Shown: piece after piece, positions 48,807 through 57,724 of the stretch | Position numbering within the stretch: position 1 is the stretch's first letter | Layout of the letters: each line of letters opens with the position of its first letter | NCBI GenBank assembly: GCA_020446945.1 | Contig: JAGRDS010000002.1 | Coordinates: 254,530 to 318,529, forward strand | Origin: Parvularculaceae bacterium | GTDB lineage: Bacteria > Pseudomonadota > Alphaproteobacteria > Caulobacterales > Parvularculaceae | Direction of reading: 5' to 3' | Length of the DNA stretch: 64,000 bases | Made by a program: the position numbers and the translations under genes | The notes under the pieces: model-generated | The model's database searches: none | Seen by the model: only the letters and a program-made list of their open reading frames with translations | What the model was told of the DNA's origin: nothing

Positions 48807-49826
48807 ATGGGTCTCGTTCTCAGGAACATTCGCCACAGTTTCGGCGCGGGTCTTGTCGTCGACGGCGCAAGCCTTGAGGCTGCGCCCGGCGAAATCGTCA
48901 CGCTTTTCGGTCCGTCGGGTTGCGGTAAAACGACTTTGCTGCGGATCGCTGCGGGGCTCGAAAAATTACAGGACGGCGCCGTCGAACTTGACGCGGCGAC
49001 GCTTGCGAGCGCGCAAAAACATACGCCGCCGGAGATCCGTCCGATCGGTTTCGTCTTTCAGGACTATGTTCTGTTTCCGCATATGAGCGTTGCGGAAAAT
49101 GTCGCGTTCGGGCTCGCCGGGCACGCGCGGGCCGAGCGCGCGGCGCGTGTTGCGGCCGAACTCGGCGCCGTTGGAATTTCGGAATTGTCGGACCGCTACC
49201 CGCATCAGCTTTCAGGCGGCCAGCAGCAGCGCGTCGCGCTCGCGCGCGCCTTCGCGCGACAGCCGCGCGCCATGCTGCTCGACGAGCCGTTCGCCAGCAT
49301 CGACGTCGCCTTGCGCCGGCGCCTGCGCGCCGAAATGCGGCGCATTCTGAAAGCGCGCTCGACAACGACCGTTCTCGTAACGCACGATCCCGCCGAAGCG
49401 GTTGAAATCGGCGACCGGATCGCGGTGATGCGGGCGGGGCGCATCGTTGAAACCGGCTCGCCCGAACAACTTTACGCCGCGCCGAAAACGGTGGCGGCCG
49501 CTAGCGTATTTCCCGGCGCGCAAACGCTCGCCTGCCGCCCCGTCGATCAAGGGATCGCCACCGAATTCGGCGCGCTCGCCGTCGAACGCCGGCCGGCTGA
49601 CGCCGCCTTTATCGTCATTCACGAAGGCGGCGCCGCCGCTCTCGCCGACGAAAACGGACCCTGCCGGGTCGTCGATTGCCGTTTCGCCGGGCCGCGCTGG
49701 ACGGCGAGCCTTATCGTCGACGGCGCCGAAGCGGCGCTGAAAGCCCAATGCGAGCGCCCGCTGGAACCTGGAACGCGCGCGCGGGTCGCGTTCGATCCGG
49801 CGCGTATTCGCGTGCTTGCGGCTTAG
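48807..49826 (+). CDS. Ferric iron ABC transporter ATPase (FbpC type)
   Basis: Nucleotide-binding subunit of 339 residues from ATG 48807 (GAGG at 48797-48800); an in-frame ATG at 48795 is also possible. Walker A FGPSGCGKTTLL, Q-loop VFQDYVLFPHMSV, signature LSGGQQQRVALARAF, Walker B AMLLDEPFASID and the H-loop VTHDPAE are intact. The C-terminal about 100 residues form a TOBE-like domain. Divergent from the permease gene and 53 bp before the binding protein gene. Confidence 0.93.
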   Translation: MGLVLRNIRHSFGAGLVVDGASLEAAPGEIVTLFGPSGCGKTTLLRIAAGLEKLQDGAVELDAATLASAQKHTPPEIRPIGFVFQDYVLFPHMSVAENVAFGLAGHARAERAARVAAELGAVGISELSDRYPHQLSGGQQQRVALARAFARQPRAMLLDEPFASIDVALRRRLRAEMRRILKARSTTTVLVTHDPAEAVEIGDRIAVMRAGRIVETGSPEQLYAAPKTVAAASVFPGAQTLACRPVDQGIATEFGALAVERRPADAAFIVIHEGGAAALADENGPCRVVDCRFAGPRWTASLIVDGAEAALKAQCERPLEPGTRARVAFDPARIRVLAA

Positions 49827-49851
49827 GGCCGCAGCCGGTTTTATTTGCGGT

Positions 49852-49866
49852 TGATAATTATTCGCA
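49852..49866 (+). promoter_or_regulatory. Fur-type box before the iron-binding lipoprotein gene
   Basis: TGATAAT-T-ATTCGCA, a 7-1-7 inverted repeat matching TGATAAT-N-ATTATCA with two mismatches, 14 bp before the ATG at 49880. Nearly the same sequence occurs before the TonB receptor at 59841, which supports a shared iron regulator. Confidence 0.65.
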
Positions 49867-49879
49867 GTATGATCGGCCC

Positions 49880-50947
49880 ATGACGCAAAGCAATCAAATC
49901 ATCACCGGGGCCTCAGCCGCCATTCTCATAATGCTGGCTTCGGCCTGCGGGCGGGGCGGGGCCGTCGAGACGAGTGAGGCGGCAAGGCCCGCCAATGGCG
50001 AAGTGAACGTTTATTCCGCGCGCCATTACGATTCCGATCTTGCGATTTACGACGCTTTCACCGCCGAGACGGGAATTCGCGTCAACCTGATCGAAGCCGG
50101 CGGCGACGCGCTGATCGAACGGTTGTCGCGCGAGGCGGAGGCGAGCCCGGCCGATGTTTTCATCACGGCCGATGCGGGAATTTTATGGCGCGCGGAAGAT
50201 CGCGGCGTCCTGCGTCCGATTGAAGACCCGGCGATCCTGGAGCGGGTGCCGGCGCAGTTTCGCGATCCGGAAAATGAATGGGTCGCCCTGTCGAAGCGCG
50301 CGCGGATCATCATCTACGACAAGGCGCGCGGCGCGCCCGAAGGTCTTTCCGATTACGACGATCTCGCCTCGCCGAAATTCGCCGGCGAGATATGCGTTCG
50401 TTCGTCGACGAATGTTTACAATCAGTCCCTGCTGGCCGGCATCATCGAAAATGAAGGCGCGGAGAAAGCCGAGGAATGGACGAAAGGCGTCGTCGCCAAT
50501 TTCGCCCGCAAGCCGGAAGGCAACGATACGAGCCAGATAGAGGCCGTCGCCGCAGGACAGTGCCGCATATCGATCGTCAACAGCTATTATCTCGCGCGCT
50601 ATGTCGGTTCGGACAACGCCAGGATGCGGGCCATCGGCGAAAAGGTCGGCTTCATTTTTCCAAACCAGGATACGACCGGCACGCATATCAATATTTCCGG
50701 CGTCGGCGTCGCGCGCTATGCGCCGGACCCTGAAAACGCCGAAAAGCTGATCGCTTTCCTGTTGAGCGATGAAGCGCAGGAAGCGTTCGCGGCCGGCAAT
50801 AACGAATATCCCGTCGTCGCAGGCGTGAAGGCGAGCGGACCGATCTCCTCGTTCGGAGAATTCCGCGCCGATACGATCGATATGTCGGCGCTCGGCGCGC
50901 ATCAGACGCAGGCGGTGAAAATCTTCGACCGTTCCGGCTGGCGATAG
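49880..50947 (+). CDS. Ferric iron ABC transporter substrate-binding lipoprotein
   Basis: Periplasmic iron-binding component of 355 residues. The signal peptide ends in lipobox LASAC with Cys23, so it is a lipoprotein rather than a free periplasmic FbpA. The mature protein starts VNVYSARHYDSDLAIYDAFTAETG (classic FbpA/FutA start), and the iron-binding tyrosine pair is in SIVNSYYLARY. FPNQDTTGTHINISGVGV is a further family segment. A Fur-type box is immediately upstream. The frame also runs back to 49676 inside the ATPase gene, which is rejected. Confidence 0.93.
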   Translation: MTQSNQIITGASAAILIMLASACGRGGAVETSEAARPANGEVNVYSARHYDSDLAIYDAFTAETGIRVNLIEAGGDALIERLSREAEASPADVFITADAGILWRAEDRGVLRPIEDPAILERVPAQFRDPENEWVALSKRARIIIYDKARGAPEGLSDYDDLASPKFAGEICVRSSTNVYNQSLLAGIIENEGAEKAEEWTKGVVANFARKPEGNDTSQIEAVAAGQCRISIVNSYYLARYVGSDNARMRAIGEKVGFIFPNQDTTGTHINISGVGVARYAPDPENAEKLIAFLLSDEAQEAFAAGNNEYPVVAGVKASGPISSFGEFRADTIDMSALGAHQTQAVKIFDRSGWR

Positions 50948-50974
50948 GCGCAAGGTCGATGGTAGATTCGCGGG

Positions 50975-52228
50975 ATGACGAATCCGCCCGACTTTAACGC
51001 GATCCTGTCTCGCGCACGCGCGGGCGAGCGCGGCGCGCAATATGAACTGGCGACGGCGCTTGTCCGGGCCGGACGCCGTGAAGACGCCGAAATCTGGTTG
51101 CAGGCCGCCGCTGCGGGCGGTCATCCCGGCGCGCTCTATACGCTCGCAAACCGTAAACTGTTCACTATCGAAACGACGCCTGACGGCGTTTCAGCGCTTA
51201 GGGCGGCGGCCGAATGCGGCTCGCCGGAGGCGAGGCGACTTCTCGCCGCCTGCACGGCGCTCGGCGTAGACGGCGCGGGCGATGAACGCGCTGCAATCGA
51301 TGACTGGATCGAGCTTGCGCGCGGCGGCGATCCGGTTGCGCTCGCAGCGCTCGCCTGCGCGCTCGCGATACGCGACATCGATGATGCGGCGATCGCCGAT
51401 ATCGCCGCGCAGTCCGCGCTTGAAGAACCGGTCGGCGCGGCGTTCGTCCTTGCGCGCGCCGCAGCCGGGCGGCCGGTCGTCGGCGATCTTGCGAAAATCG
51501 CGCTGGCCCTCGACCAGTCGGCTTACCCCCGCGCGCCGCAATTGCGCGCCGCGACCGCAGCGGCGGCGCCGGCGGCGGCGGCGCCGATCGACTGGCGCGG
51601 GATATCAGAAAAACTAACGCTGAAACCGGCGCCGGTTTGCGCACCCGAACGTCTCAGCGTTTCGCCCGATATCGTCATTTACCGAAATGTCGTCGCGCCG
51701 GAGATTTGCGAATATCTGATCGCGCACGCCGCATCGCGACTCGGGCCGGCGCTCGTTTACGATCCGACGCGAACGCGCATGGTGCGCGACGTTTTGCGAA
51801 CCTCCTCAACGGCCAGTCTATCAATCGCCGATCAGGATCTGGCGCTGATCGTTCTAAATCGGCTGCTGGCGCTCGCGGCCGGCGCGCCCGAGGAAAACGG
51901 CGAATTCCTGAGCGTTATGCGCTACGCGCCGGGCCAGGAATACAAGCCGCATTTCGACTGCATACCGCCAGGTCCGGATTTCGATCGCAGCGGCCAGAGG
52001 TCGAAAACGGCGCTCCTGTTTTTGAATGACGACTTTGAGGGCGGGCGCACGCGCTTTGCGTCCGGCGATCTTGAAATACGCGCCGGGCGCGGGGATATCC
52101 TCGTATTTTCAAACGTTACGAGCGACGGCGCGCCCGACCGCGCATCGCGCCATGCGGGAATGCCGGTCCTGTCGGGGGAGAAATGGATCGCGTCGAAATG
52201 GTTCCGGACACGGAAGTTCCTCTATTAG
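50975..52228 (+). CDS. Sel1-like repeat / prolyl 4-hydroxylase-type 2OG-Fe(II) oxygenase fusion
   Basis: A 417-residue cytoplasmic protein. Residues about 15-200 are helical repeats of the Sel1/TPR type (GAQYELATALVRAGRREDAEIWLQAAAAGGHPGAL is one unit). The C-terminal half is a P4H catalytic domain: iron ligands His326 and Asp328 in YKPHFDC and His393 in SRHAGMPV, with Lys403 in GEKWIASKWF as the likely 2-oxoglutarate anchor. All key residues are present. Substrate unknown; bacterial members hydroxylate proline in proteins. It starts 27 bp after the iron-binding lipoprotein gene, so it may be iron-regulated with it. Confidence 0.85.
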   Translation: MTNPPDFNAILSRARAGERGAQYELATALVRAGRREDAEIWLQAAAAGGHPGALYTLANRKLFTIETTPDGVSALRAAAECGSPEARRLLAACTALGVDGAGDERAAIDDWIELARGGDPVALAALACALAIRDIDDAAIADIAAQSALEEPVGAAFVLARAAAGRPVVGDLAKIALALDQSAYPRAPQLRAATAAAAPAAAAPIDWRGISEKLTLKPAPVCAPERLSVSPDIVIYRNVVAPEICEYLIAHAASRLGPALVYDPTRTRMVRDVLRTSSTASLSIADQDLALIVLNRLLALAAGAPEENGEFLSVMRYAPGQEYKPHFDCIPPGPDFDRSGQRSKTALLFLNDDFEGGRTRFASGDLEIRAGRGDILVFSNVTSDGAPDRASRHAGMPVLSGEKWIASKWFRTRKFLY

Positions 52229-52238
52229 GTTTGCTCGC

Positions 52239-52259
52239 GATATAACGTGTGATATAACA
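52239..52259. promoter_or_regulatory. Candidate Zur operator / repeated element before zur
   Basis: GATATAAC occurs twice, at 52239-52246 and 52251-52258, 12 bp apart, and the second copy lies in the near-palindrome TGTGATATAACA (52248-52259). Zur operators in Gram-negatives are AT-rich dyads with GTTATA..TATAAC cores. Position 26-46 bp before the zur start fits autoregulation, by inference. Confidence 0.5.
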
Positions 52260-52284
52260 TACAAAAAATAGATCGGAGGTCGCG

Positions 52285-52749
52285 TTGGCTCACAATGATA
52301 ATCACGACGGCCATGGCGATGGCGCCGGCCATGAAAATGGCGCTGACGGCCGCGAGCCGTCAGGGCTCACCCGCAATGAGACTTTTGTCTGGGAGACGCT
52401 GACGGAGGCCGAATCGCCGCTGAAGGCCTATGAAATCCTGGACAAATTGAAAGACAAGGGCGTGCGCGCGCCGATGACCGTCTATCGCGCGCTCGAAGGG
52501 CTTGAGCAAAAGGGATTCATCCACAAGCTCGAAGGCATCAATGCGTTCGTCACCTGCAATCATGAAGGCCCGCACGAAGTTCAGGTCTTTCTCGTTTGCG
52601 AAAACTGCGCGTCGGCGAACGAGGTTGAACTCGACATCATCGAGTCGAATCTTCGCCCGCTTCTGCGCCGGTCATCGTTCCAGATGAAGACGGCGCGACT
52701 GGAGGCGCGCGGCCTGTGCCGGAATTGCAATTCGCCGGCTGCGGCCTGA
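52285..52749 (+). CDS. zur: Zinc uptake regulator Zur (Fur superfamily)
   Basis: Zinc-responsive repressor of zinc uptake. The 154-residue protein starts with TTG 52285, placed by GGAGGT at 52275-52280. It has a histidine-rich N-terminal tail (HNDNHDGHGDGAGHEN), a winged helix with TVYRALEGLEQKGFIHKLEGINAFVTC (closer to Zur than to Fur), and the dimerisation domain with CENC and a C-terminal CRNC that together form the structural zinc site. No Znu genes are in the window. The His-rich tail may serve as a zinc-binding extension. Confidence 0.88.
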   Translation: MAHNDNHDGHGDGAGHENGADGREPSGLTRNETFVWETLTEAESPLKAYEILDKLKDKGVRAPMTVYRALEGLEQKGFIHKLEGINAFVTCNHEGPHEVQVFLVCENCASANEVELDIIESNLRPLLRRSSFQMKTARLEARGLCRNCNSPAAA

Positions 52750-52820
52750 CCGATCGCCCTGACGGGGCGGACCGTAGGCGACGAATGAAGGGCGGGGCGG
52801 AAAATTCCGCCGTCGAATCA

Positions 52821-52848
52821 TTGACTGCGCCAAGCCGGCCCGTATTGT
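52821..52848 (+). promoter_or_regulatory. Promoter of the glycine cleavage operon
   Basis: TTGACT (52821-52826) and TATTGT (52843-52848), 16-bp spacing, placing the transcript start near 52855 just ahead of the riboswitch. A GAATC (GANTC) site is at 52815-52819, immediately before the -35, and an interrupted inverted repeat GGCGGAA-AA-TTCCGCC is at 52796-52811. Confidence 0.55.
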
Positions 52849-52869
52849 CGCCGGCCAGCGGCGCCAGAC

Positions 52870-53075
52870 GCCGCGACGCGCAAGCGGGAGAGGTCGACGG
52901 CGCAAGCCGGCGGCGCCGAAGGAGCAACCGCCCCGGAAACTCTCAGGCAAAAGGACCGCGCGCGGGATAAAGGCTGGAAAGCGGCCGGAGCGATCCGGCC
53001 CACCGAAGGAGTAAGCCGGCGCCTTTTCAAAAGCGACGCCGGCGAAATCTCTCAGGTTCCGTGACAGCCGGGGCG
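52870..53075 (+). promoter_or_regulatory. Tandem glycine riboswitch
   Basis: Two glycine aptamers lie in series before gcvT. The first has GGGAGAG (52887-52893 region), GCCGAAGGAGCAA and AACTCTCAGGCAAAAGGACCG, with its P1 paired GCGG/CCGC. The second begins GGCTGGAAAG (52972), has CACCGAAGGAGTAAG and AAATCTCTCAGGTTCCGTGACAG, with P1 GGCTG (52972-52976) pairing CAGCC (53065-53069). The linker carries GGGATAA. Known tandem glycine riboswitches upstream of gcvT activate expression when glycine is present; the switch end is placed about 40 bp before the gcvT start. Confidence 0.95.
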
Positions 53076-53112
53076 CCCGCCAATTCCGGCGGCCAACGAT
53101 CATGGAACCGAA

Positions 53113-54231
53113 ATGACATCCGAATTGAAGCGAACGCCGCTCTACGATCTCCACCTCTCGCTCGGCGCGAAGATGGTTGAATTCGCCGGTTACGAAATGC
53201 CGGTTCAATACGCGGACGGCGTTTTGAAAGAACACCTTCACACGCGCGCGAAGGCAGGTCTGTTCGACGTTTCGCATATGGGGCAGGCGGCGATTGTCGG
53301 GCCCGATCATGAAACGGTCGCGCGCGCCCTTGAAACGCTCGTTCCCGGCGAAATCCTCAAACTCGGCGCGGGGCGCCAGCGCCTTTCCGTCCTGCTGAAC
53401 GACAGGGGCGGCATCGTCGACGACTTGATGGTGAGCCGTCCGGCGACGGACGGCCGGTTGAACATCGTCGTCAACGGCGCCTGCAAGGAAAAAGACTACG
53501 CCTATCTCGATGCGCGCCTGCCTGCGGGCGTCAGGCTTGAGCGGTTTGACGATCGCGGACTGATGGCGCTGCAGGGGCCGATGGCGTCCGCCGTTCTGGC
53601 GCGCCATGCGCCGGACGCGGCGACGCTAAAATTCATGAGTTTCACCGAGATGAAAATCGGCGGGTTCGACGCCGTCGTGACGCGCGGCGGATACACCGGC
53701 GAAGACGGCTATGAAATTTCAACGCGCGGCGAAGACACGGCGAAAGTCGCCAAGCTGCTGTTGGGCGAAGCGGAAGTCGCGCCGATCGGCCTTGGCGCGC
53801 GCGATTCGCTGCGCCTTGAGGCGGGCATGTGCCTTTACGGTCATGATCTCGACGAGGACACCTCGCCTGTTGAGGGCAATATCGGGTTCGTCATCGGAAA
53901 GCGCCGCAAGGAAGAAGGGGGATTTCCGGGCGCTGAACGAATTCTTTCCGAACTGGCGAACAACCCTTCGCGCCTTCGCGTCGGCGTGCGCCCCGAAGGG
54001 CGCGCGCCCGCGCGCGAAGGAACGGAAATCGTCGACATGAACGGCGCGAAAATCGGCGTCGTCACCTCGGGCGGATTCGGCCCGACGGCGAATGCGCCGG
54101 TCGCCATGGGCTATGTCGATTTTGCGCATTCGAAAACCGGCGATCCGGTGCGATTGAAAGTACGCGGCAAGGAATTGCCCGCAACGATCGTCGATATGCC
54201 TGTAGTTCCCCACAATTATTACCGCGGCTAG
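53113..54231 (+). CDS. gcvT: Aminomethyltransferase (glycine cleavage T protein)
   Basis: Tetrahydrofolate-dependent T protein that releases ammonia and forms 5,10-methylene-THF from the aminomethyl group on GcvH. The 372-residue protein has the family start RTPLYDLHLSLGAKMVEFAGYEMPVQY, FDVSHMGQ with the Asp that binds folate amine, GYTGEDGYEI, GLGARDSLRLEAGMCLYG, and a C-terminal beta-barrel (GGFGPTANAPVAMGYV). ATG 53113 is 38 bp after the riboswitch; gcvH follows 9 bp later. Confidence 0.97.
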   Translation: MTSELKRTPLYDLHLSLGAKMVEFAGYEMPVQYADGVLKEHLHTRAKAGLFDVSHMGQAAIVGPDHETVARALETLVPGEILKLGAGRQRLSVLLNDRGGIVDDLMVSRPATDGRLNIVVNGACKEKDYAYLDARLPAGVRLERFDDRGLMALQGPMASAVLARHAPDAATLKFMSFTEMKIGGFDAVVTRGGYTGEDGYEISTRGEDTAKVAKLLLGEAEVAPIGLGARDSLRLEAGMCLYGHDLDEDTSPVEGNIGFVIGKRRKEEGGFPGAERILSELANNPSRLRVGVRPEGRAPAREGTEIVDMNGAKIGVVTSGGFGPTANAPVAMGYVDFAHSKTGDPVRLKVRGKELPATIVDMPVVPHNYYRG

Positions 54232-54240
54232 GAGAGCGCC

Positions 54241-54612
54241 ATGACCACGAAATACACCAAGGATCACGAATGGGTTCGTTTTGACGATTCTGGCGCCACG
54301 ATCGGCGTCAGCGCGCACGCCGCAGAACAATTGGGCGATGTTGTTTTCGTCGAGCTGCCCGAAATCGGCAAAACGTTCAACAAGGGCGATGACATGGCCG
54401 TCGTTGAATCGGTGAAAGCCGCGTCCGACGTTTATGCGCCGATTTCCGGCGAAGTGATCGAGATCAATCAGGCGGTTGTCGATGATCCCGCGCAGGTGAA
54501 CGCCGATCCCGAAGCGGGCGCCTGGTTCGTCAAGCTCAAGCCGACCAATCCGGCCGACGCCGACGGATTGATGGACGCCGCCGCATACAAAGCTTTCCTT
54601 GCAACGATCTGA
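54241..54612 (+). CDS. gcvH: Glycine cleavage system H protein
   Basis: Lipoyl carrier shuttling the aminomethyl group between P and T proteins. The 123-residue protein starts [11 protein letters not shown], and the lipoyl-accepting Lys59 lies in [14 protein letters not shown], the invariant ESVKA motif. Length and the closing AYKAFLAT are normal. It sits between gcvT and gcvPA in the expected order. Confidence 0.97.
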   Translation: MTTKYTKDHEWVRFDDSGATIGVSAHAAEQLGDVVFVELPEIGKTFNKGDDMAVVESVKAASDVYAPISGEVIEINQAVVDDPAQVNADPEAGAWFVKLKPTNPADADGLMDAAAYKAFLATI

Positions 54613-54617
54613 TCCCC

Positions 54618-55961
54618 ATGCGTTACCTTCCCCTTTCGGCGGATGACCGCCGCCAGATGCTCGAAACGATCGGCGCCCGGTCGATCGACGATCTATACGC
54701 CGACGTGCCGAAAACGGTTTTGAACGCGGCGTTCGATCTTCCCGCGCACAAGGGCGAGCTTGAAGTTGAACGGATGATGGGCGCGATGGCGGCGAAGAAC
54801 CGCGCCGCCGGCGCGGGGCCGTTCTTTGTCGGCTGCGGCGCCTACAAGCATCATACGCCGGCGAGCGTCGATCACATCATTCAGCGTTCGGAGTTTTTAA
54901 CCTCCTACACGCCGTACCAGCCGGAAATCGCGCAAGGTACGCTGCAATATCTCTTTGAATTCCAGAGCCAGGTCGCGGCGCTGACCGGCATGGATGTGGC
55001 CAACGCCTCGATGTATGACGGATCGACAGCGTGCGCCGAAGCCGCGCTGATGGCGCGGCGCGTCACCAAACGCGGCAAGGTCGTACTGTCCGGCGCGCTG
55101 CATCCCCATTACGCGGCGGTGACGCGCACCAATGTCGAGCTTCTGGGCGAGCGGGTCGTGCAGATGCCGATCGATACGCAGGCGTCGGAAGATCTCGCCG
55201 CCGCGATCGACGGCGATACCTCCTGCGTCATCGTGCAAACGCCTGACGTTTTCGGCAATCTGCGCGATCTGACCGGGCTTGCGCAGGAATGCCGGGCGAA
55301 AGGCGTGCTGCTGGTCGCCGTCGTCACCGAAATCATGTCTTTGGGCGCTGTCAAAAGCCCCGGCGAAATGGGCGCCGATATCGTCGTCGGCGAAGGCCAG
55401 TCGATCGGCAACGGCCTCAATTTCGGCGGGCCTTATGTCGGGCTTTTCGCCACGCGCGAGAAACTCCTGCGCCAGACGCCCGGCCGCTATTGCGGTCAGA
55501 CCGTCGACGCCGACGGCAAGCGCGGTTTCGTTCTGACGCTTTCAACGCGCGAGCAGCACATTCGCCGCGATAAGGCGACATCGAACATCTGCACCAATTC
55601 GGGGCTGTGCGCGCTCGCCTTCACGATCCATATGACCTTGCTTGGCGAGGCGGGTTTGCGCCGCGTCGCCGCGCTCAATCATGAAGCCGCGTGCAGGACG
55701 GCCGACGCGCTCTCGAAAATACCGGGCGTTCAATTGTTGACGTCTTCGTTCTTTAACGAGTTCGCGCTGCGCCTTCCGAAAAATGCGACGAAAGTCGTCG
55801 AGAAACTCGCCGCCGACGATATTCTCGCCGGCGTGCCGGGCGAACGGCTCTGGCCGCATGACAGCGAGGCGCATGACATTCTTATCGTCGCGGCGACGGA
55901 ATGCGTCAGCGATGAGGATATCGCGGCATACGCAAAATCTCTTTCAAAGGCGCTCGCATGA
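54618..55961 (+). CDS. gcvPA: Glycine dehydrogenase (decarboxylating) subunit 1
   Basis: First half of the two-subunit P protein, which decarboxylates glycine. The 447-residue protein begins [15 protein letters not shown], typical of GcvPA, and includes [41 protein letters not shown] and [18 protein letters not shown]. It lacks the PLP lysine, which is on the partner subunit. It starts 5 bp after gcvH and overlaps gcvPB by 4 bp, so the two subunits are coupled. Confidence 0.96.
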   Translation: MRYLPLSADDRRQMLETIGARSIDDLYADVPKTVLNAAFDLPAHKGELEVERMMGAMAAKNRAAGAGPFFVGCGAYKHHTPASVDHIIQRSEFLTSYTPYQPEIAQGTLQYLFEFQSQVAALTGMDVANASMYDGSTACAEAALMARRVTKRGKVVLSGALHPHYAAVTRTNVELLGERVVQMPIDTQASEDLAAAIDGDTSCVIVQTPDVFGNLRDLTGLAQECRAKGVLLVAVVTEIMSLGAVKSPGEMGADIVVGEGQSIGNGLNFGGPYVGLFATREKLLRQTPGRYCGQTVDADGKRGFVLTLSTREQHIRRDKATSNICTNSGLCALAFTIHMTLLGEAGLRRVAALNHEAACRTADALSKIPGVQLLTSSFFNEFALRLPKNATKVVEKLAADDILAGVPGERLWPHDSEAHDILIVAATECVSDEDIAAYAKSLSKALA

Positions 55962-57514
55962 CCATGAATTCTCAAGGCCGCCAGACAAAAGGCGACGGCG
56001 CAAGCGTCGATGTCGAGACGTTTACGGGCAATCGCGCATTGCAGATCGAAGAATCGCTGATCTTCGAAAAGGATGCATTCGCCGCGACGGGCGTCGATTT
56101 CCCTGAGCCGAAAGGCGGCGCCGATCGCCTCGGCGCCATGAAGCGCGAGGCGCCGTTCAATCTGCCGGGCCTGTCCGAGCCCGAAGCGATGCGCCATTAT
56201 GTGCGTCTCAGCCAGAAGAATTACGCGATCGACATGGGGCCGTTCCCGCTCGGCTCCTGCACGATGAAGCACAATGCGCGCCTGAACGAGAAGATGGCGC
56301 GCCTTCCGGGGTTCGGCGATGTTCATCCCTTGCAGCCGCAATCGACGGTTCAGGGCGCGCTCGAACTGATCGACACGCTGGCGAACTGGTTGATGGAGCT
56401 GACGGGCATGCCCGCTGTCGCGATGTCGCCGAAAGCCGGCGCGCATGGCGAACTTTGCGGCATGATGGCGATCAAGGCCGCGCTCGACGCGCGGGGCGAG
56501 AGCCACAGGAAGCGCGTGCTGGCGCCTGAATCCGCGCATGGCACGAACCCCGCGACCGCCGCGCAATGCGGTTTCGTCGTCGACGCCATTCCGGCCGATG
56601 ATACGGGCCGCGTCGATCTGGAAGCCTTTCGCGCCAGGCTCGGACCCGATGTCGCCGGCATCATGGTGACGAACCCGAACACCTGCGGGCTCTTTGAACG
56701 CGACATCAAGGCGATCGCCGACGCGGTGCATGAAGTCGGCGGGTATTTTTACTGCGACGGCGCCAATTTCAACGCCATTGCGGGGAAAGTGCGCCCCGGC
56801 GATCTCGGTGTCGATGCGATGCACATCAATCTGCACAAAACCTTTTCAACGCCGCATGGCGGCGGCGGGCCGGGTTCGGGGCCTGTCGTCCTTTCGGCTG
56901 CGCTCGCGCCTTTCGCGCCGGTGCCCTATGTCGTCAGGGAGGGGGAGAAATTTCACCTCGTCGAAACGCGCCGCGCGGCGAAAGCCGAGGGCGAGGGCGA
57001 GGCGGGCGGACGCATCACCGCGTTCCAGGGGCAGATGGGCATGTTCGTGCGCGCGCTCGCCTATATGCTCAGCCATGGCGGCGATGGAATCCGTCAGGCG
57101 TCTGAAGACGCCGTCCTGAACGCCAATTATGTATTGGCGCGCCTCAGCAAGGAAATGTCGCCGGCGTTTCCCGGCTATTGCATGCATGAGGCGCTATTCG
57201 ACGATGCGTTCCTCAAGGGTACCGGCGTCGAAACGCTCGATTTCGCAAAAGCGATGATCGACGAGGGCTATCATCCGATGACGATGTATTTCCCGCTGGT
57301 CGTTCACGGCGCAATGCTGATCGAACCGACGGAATCGGAATCGCGGCAGGAACTCGACCTGTTCTGCGATGCGCTTCTCGATCTTGCGAAAAAGGCGAGG
57401 GCCGGCGAGGCGGCGCGGTTCAAGGCCTCGCCCATGCTTTCGCCCCGGCGCAGGCTCGATGAAACCGCAGCGGCGCGAAAGCCGATCCTGCGTTGGGCGC
57501 GCGAGGCGCAATAG
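55958..57514 (+). CDS. gcvPB: Glycine dehydrogenase (decarboxylating) subunit 2
   Basis: Second, PLP-binding half of the P protein. The 518-residue protein carries [19 protein letters not shown], the ligand-binding [14 protein letters not shown] and the PLP-lysine segment [22 protein letters not shown], in which the lysine follows histidine. It overlaps gcvPA by 4 bp and is the last gene of the glycine cleavage operon; an all-GC hairpin follows the stop. Confidence 0.96.
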   Translation: MTMNSQGRQTKGDGASVDVETFTGNRALQIEESLIFEKDAFAATGVDFPEPKGGADRLGAMKREAPFNLPGLSEPEAMRHYVRLSQKNYAIDMGPFPLGSCTMKHNARLNEKMARLPGFGDVHPLQPQSTVQGALELIDTLANWLMELTGMPAVAMSPKAGAHGELCGMMAIKAALDARGESHRKRVLAPESAHGTNPATAAQCGFVVDAIPADDTGRVDLEAFRARLGPDVAGIMVTNPNTCGLFERDIKAIADAVHEVGGYFYCDGANFNAIAGKVRPGDLGVDAMHINLHKTFSTPHGGGGPGSGPVVLSAALAPFAPVPYVVREGEKFHLVETRRAAKAEGEGEAGGRITAFQGQMGMFVRALAYMLSHGGDGIRQASEDAVLNANYVLARLSKEMSPAFPGYCMHEALFDDAFLKGTGVETLDFAKAMIDEGYHPMTMYFPLVVHGAMLIEPTESESRQELDLFCDALLDLAKKARAGEAARFKASPMLSPRRRLDETAAARKPILRWAREAQ

Positions 57515-57527
57515 AAAACGCGAATGC

Positions 57528-57551
57528 GCGCGCGCCCTGTCCGGCGCGCGC
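57528..57551 (+). terminator. GC-only hairpin after gcvPB
   Basis: GCGCGCGCC (57528-57536) pairs with GGCGCGCGC (57543-57551) around CTGTCC, a perfect 9-bp stem 13 bp after the gcvPB stop. There is no U-run, so termination would need Rho or be incomplete. The rest of the 57552-57724 gap before the convergent receptor gene holds nothing recognised. Confidence 0.4.
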
Positions 57552-57724
57552 GGTTCACCGATCATCCTGTCAATTTGATTGCGCCGCCGCATTGTGCAGC
57601 GGCGGGCGTCTCCTTCGCCGGCGCCGCCGGCGCGCCTTCTAGGGCGAGGGCGCGGGCGTACAGGCCCTTCGGTTCGATACGCGAACCACCAAGCCGGCGG
57701 CGCCGACGAAAGAGACCGGGGCCT

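Noticed and set aside
57552-57724. Repeated GCCGGCGCC-type palindromes after gcvPB as a mobile repeat
   Set aside because: They are short, common GC-rich words in this genome and do not form a unit repeated elsewhere in the window.
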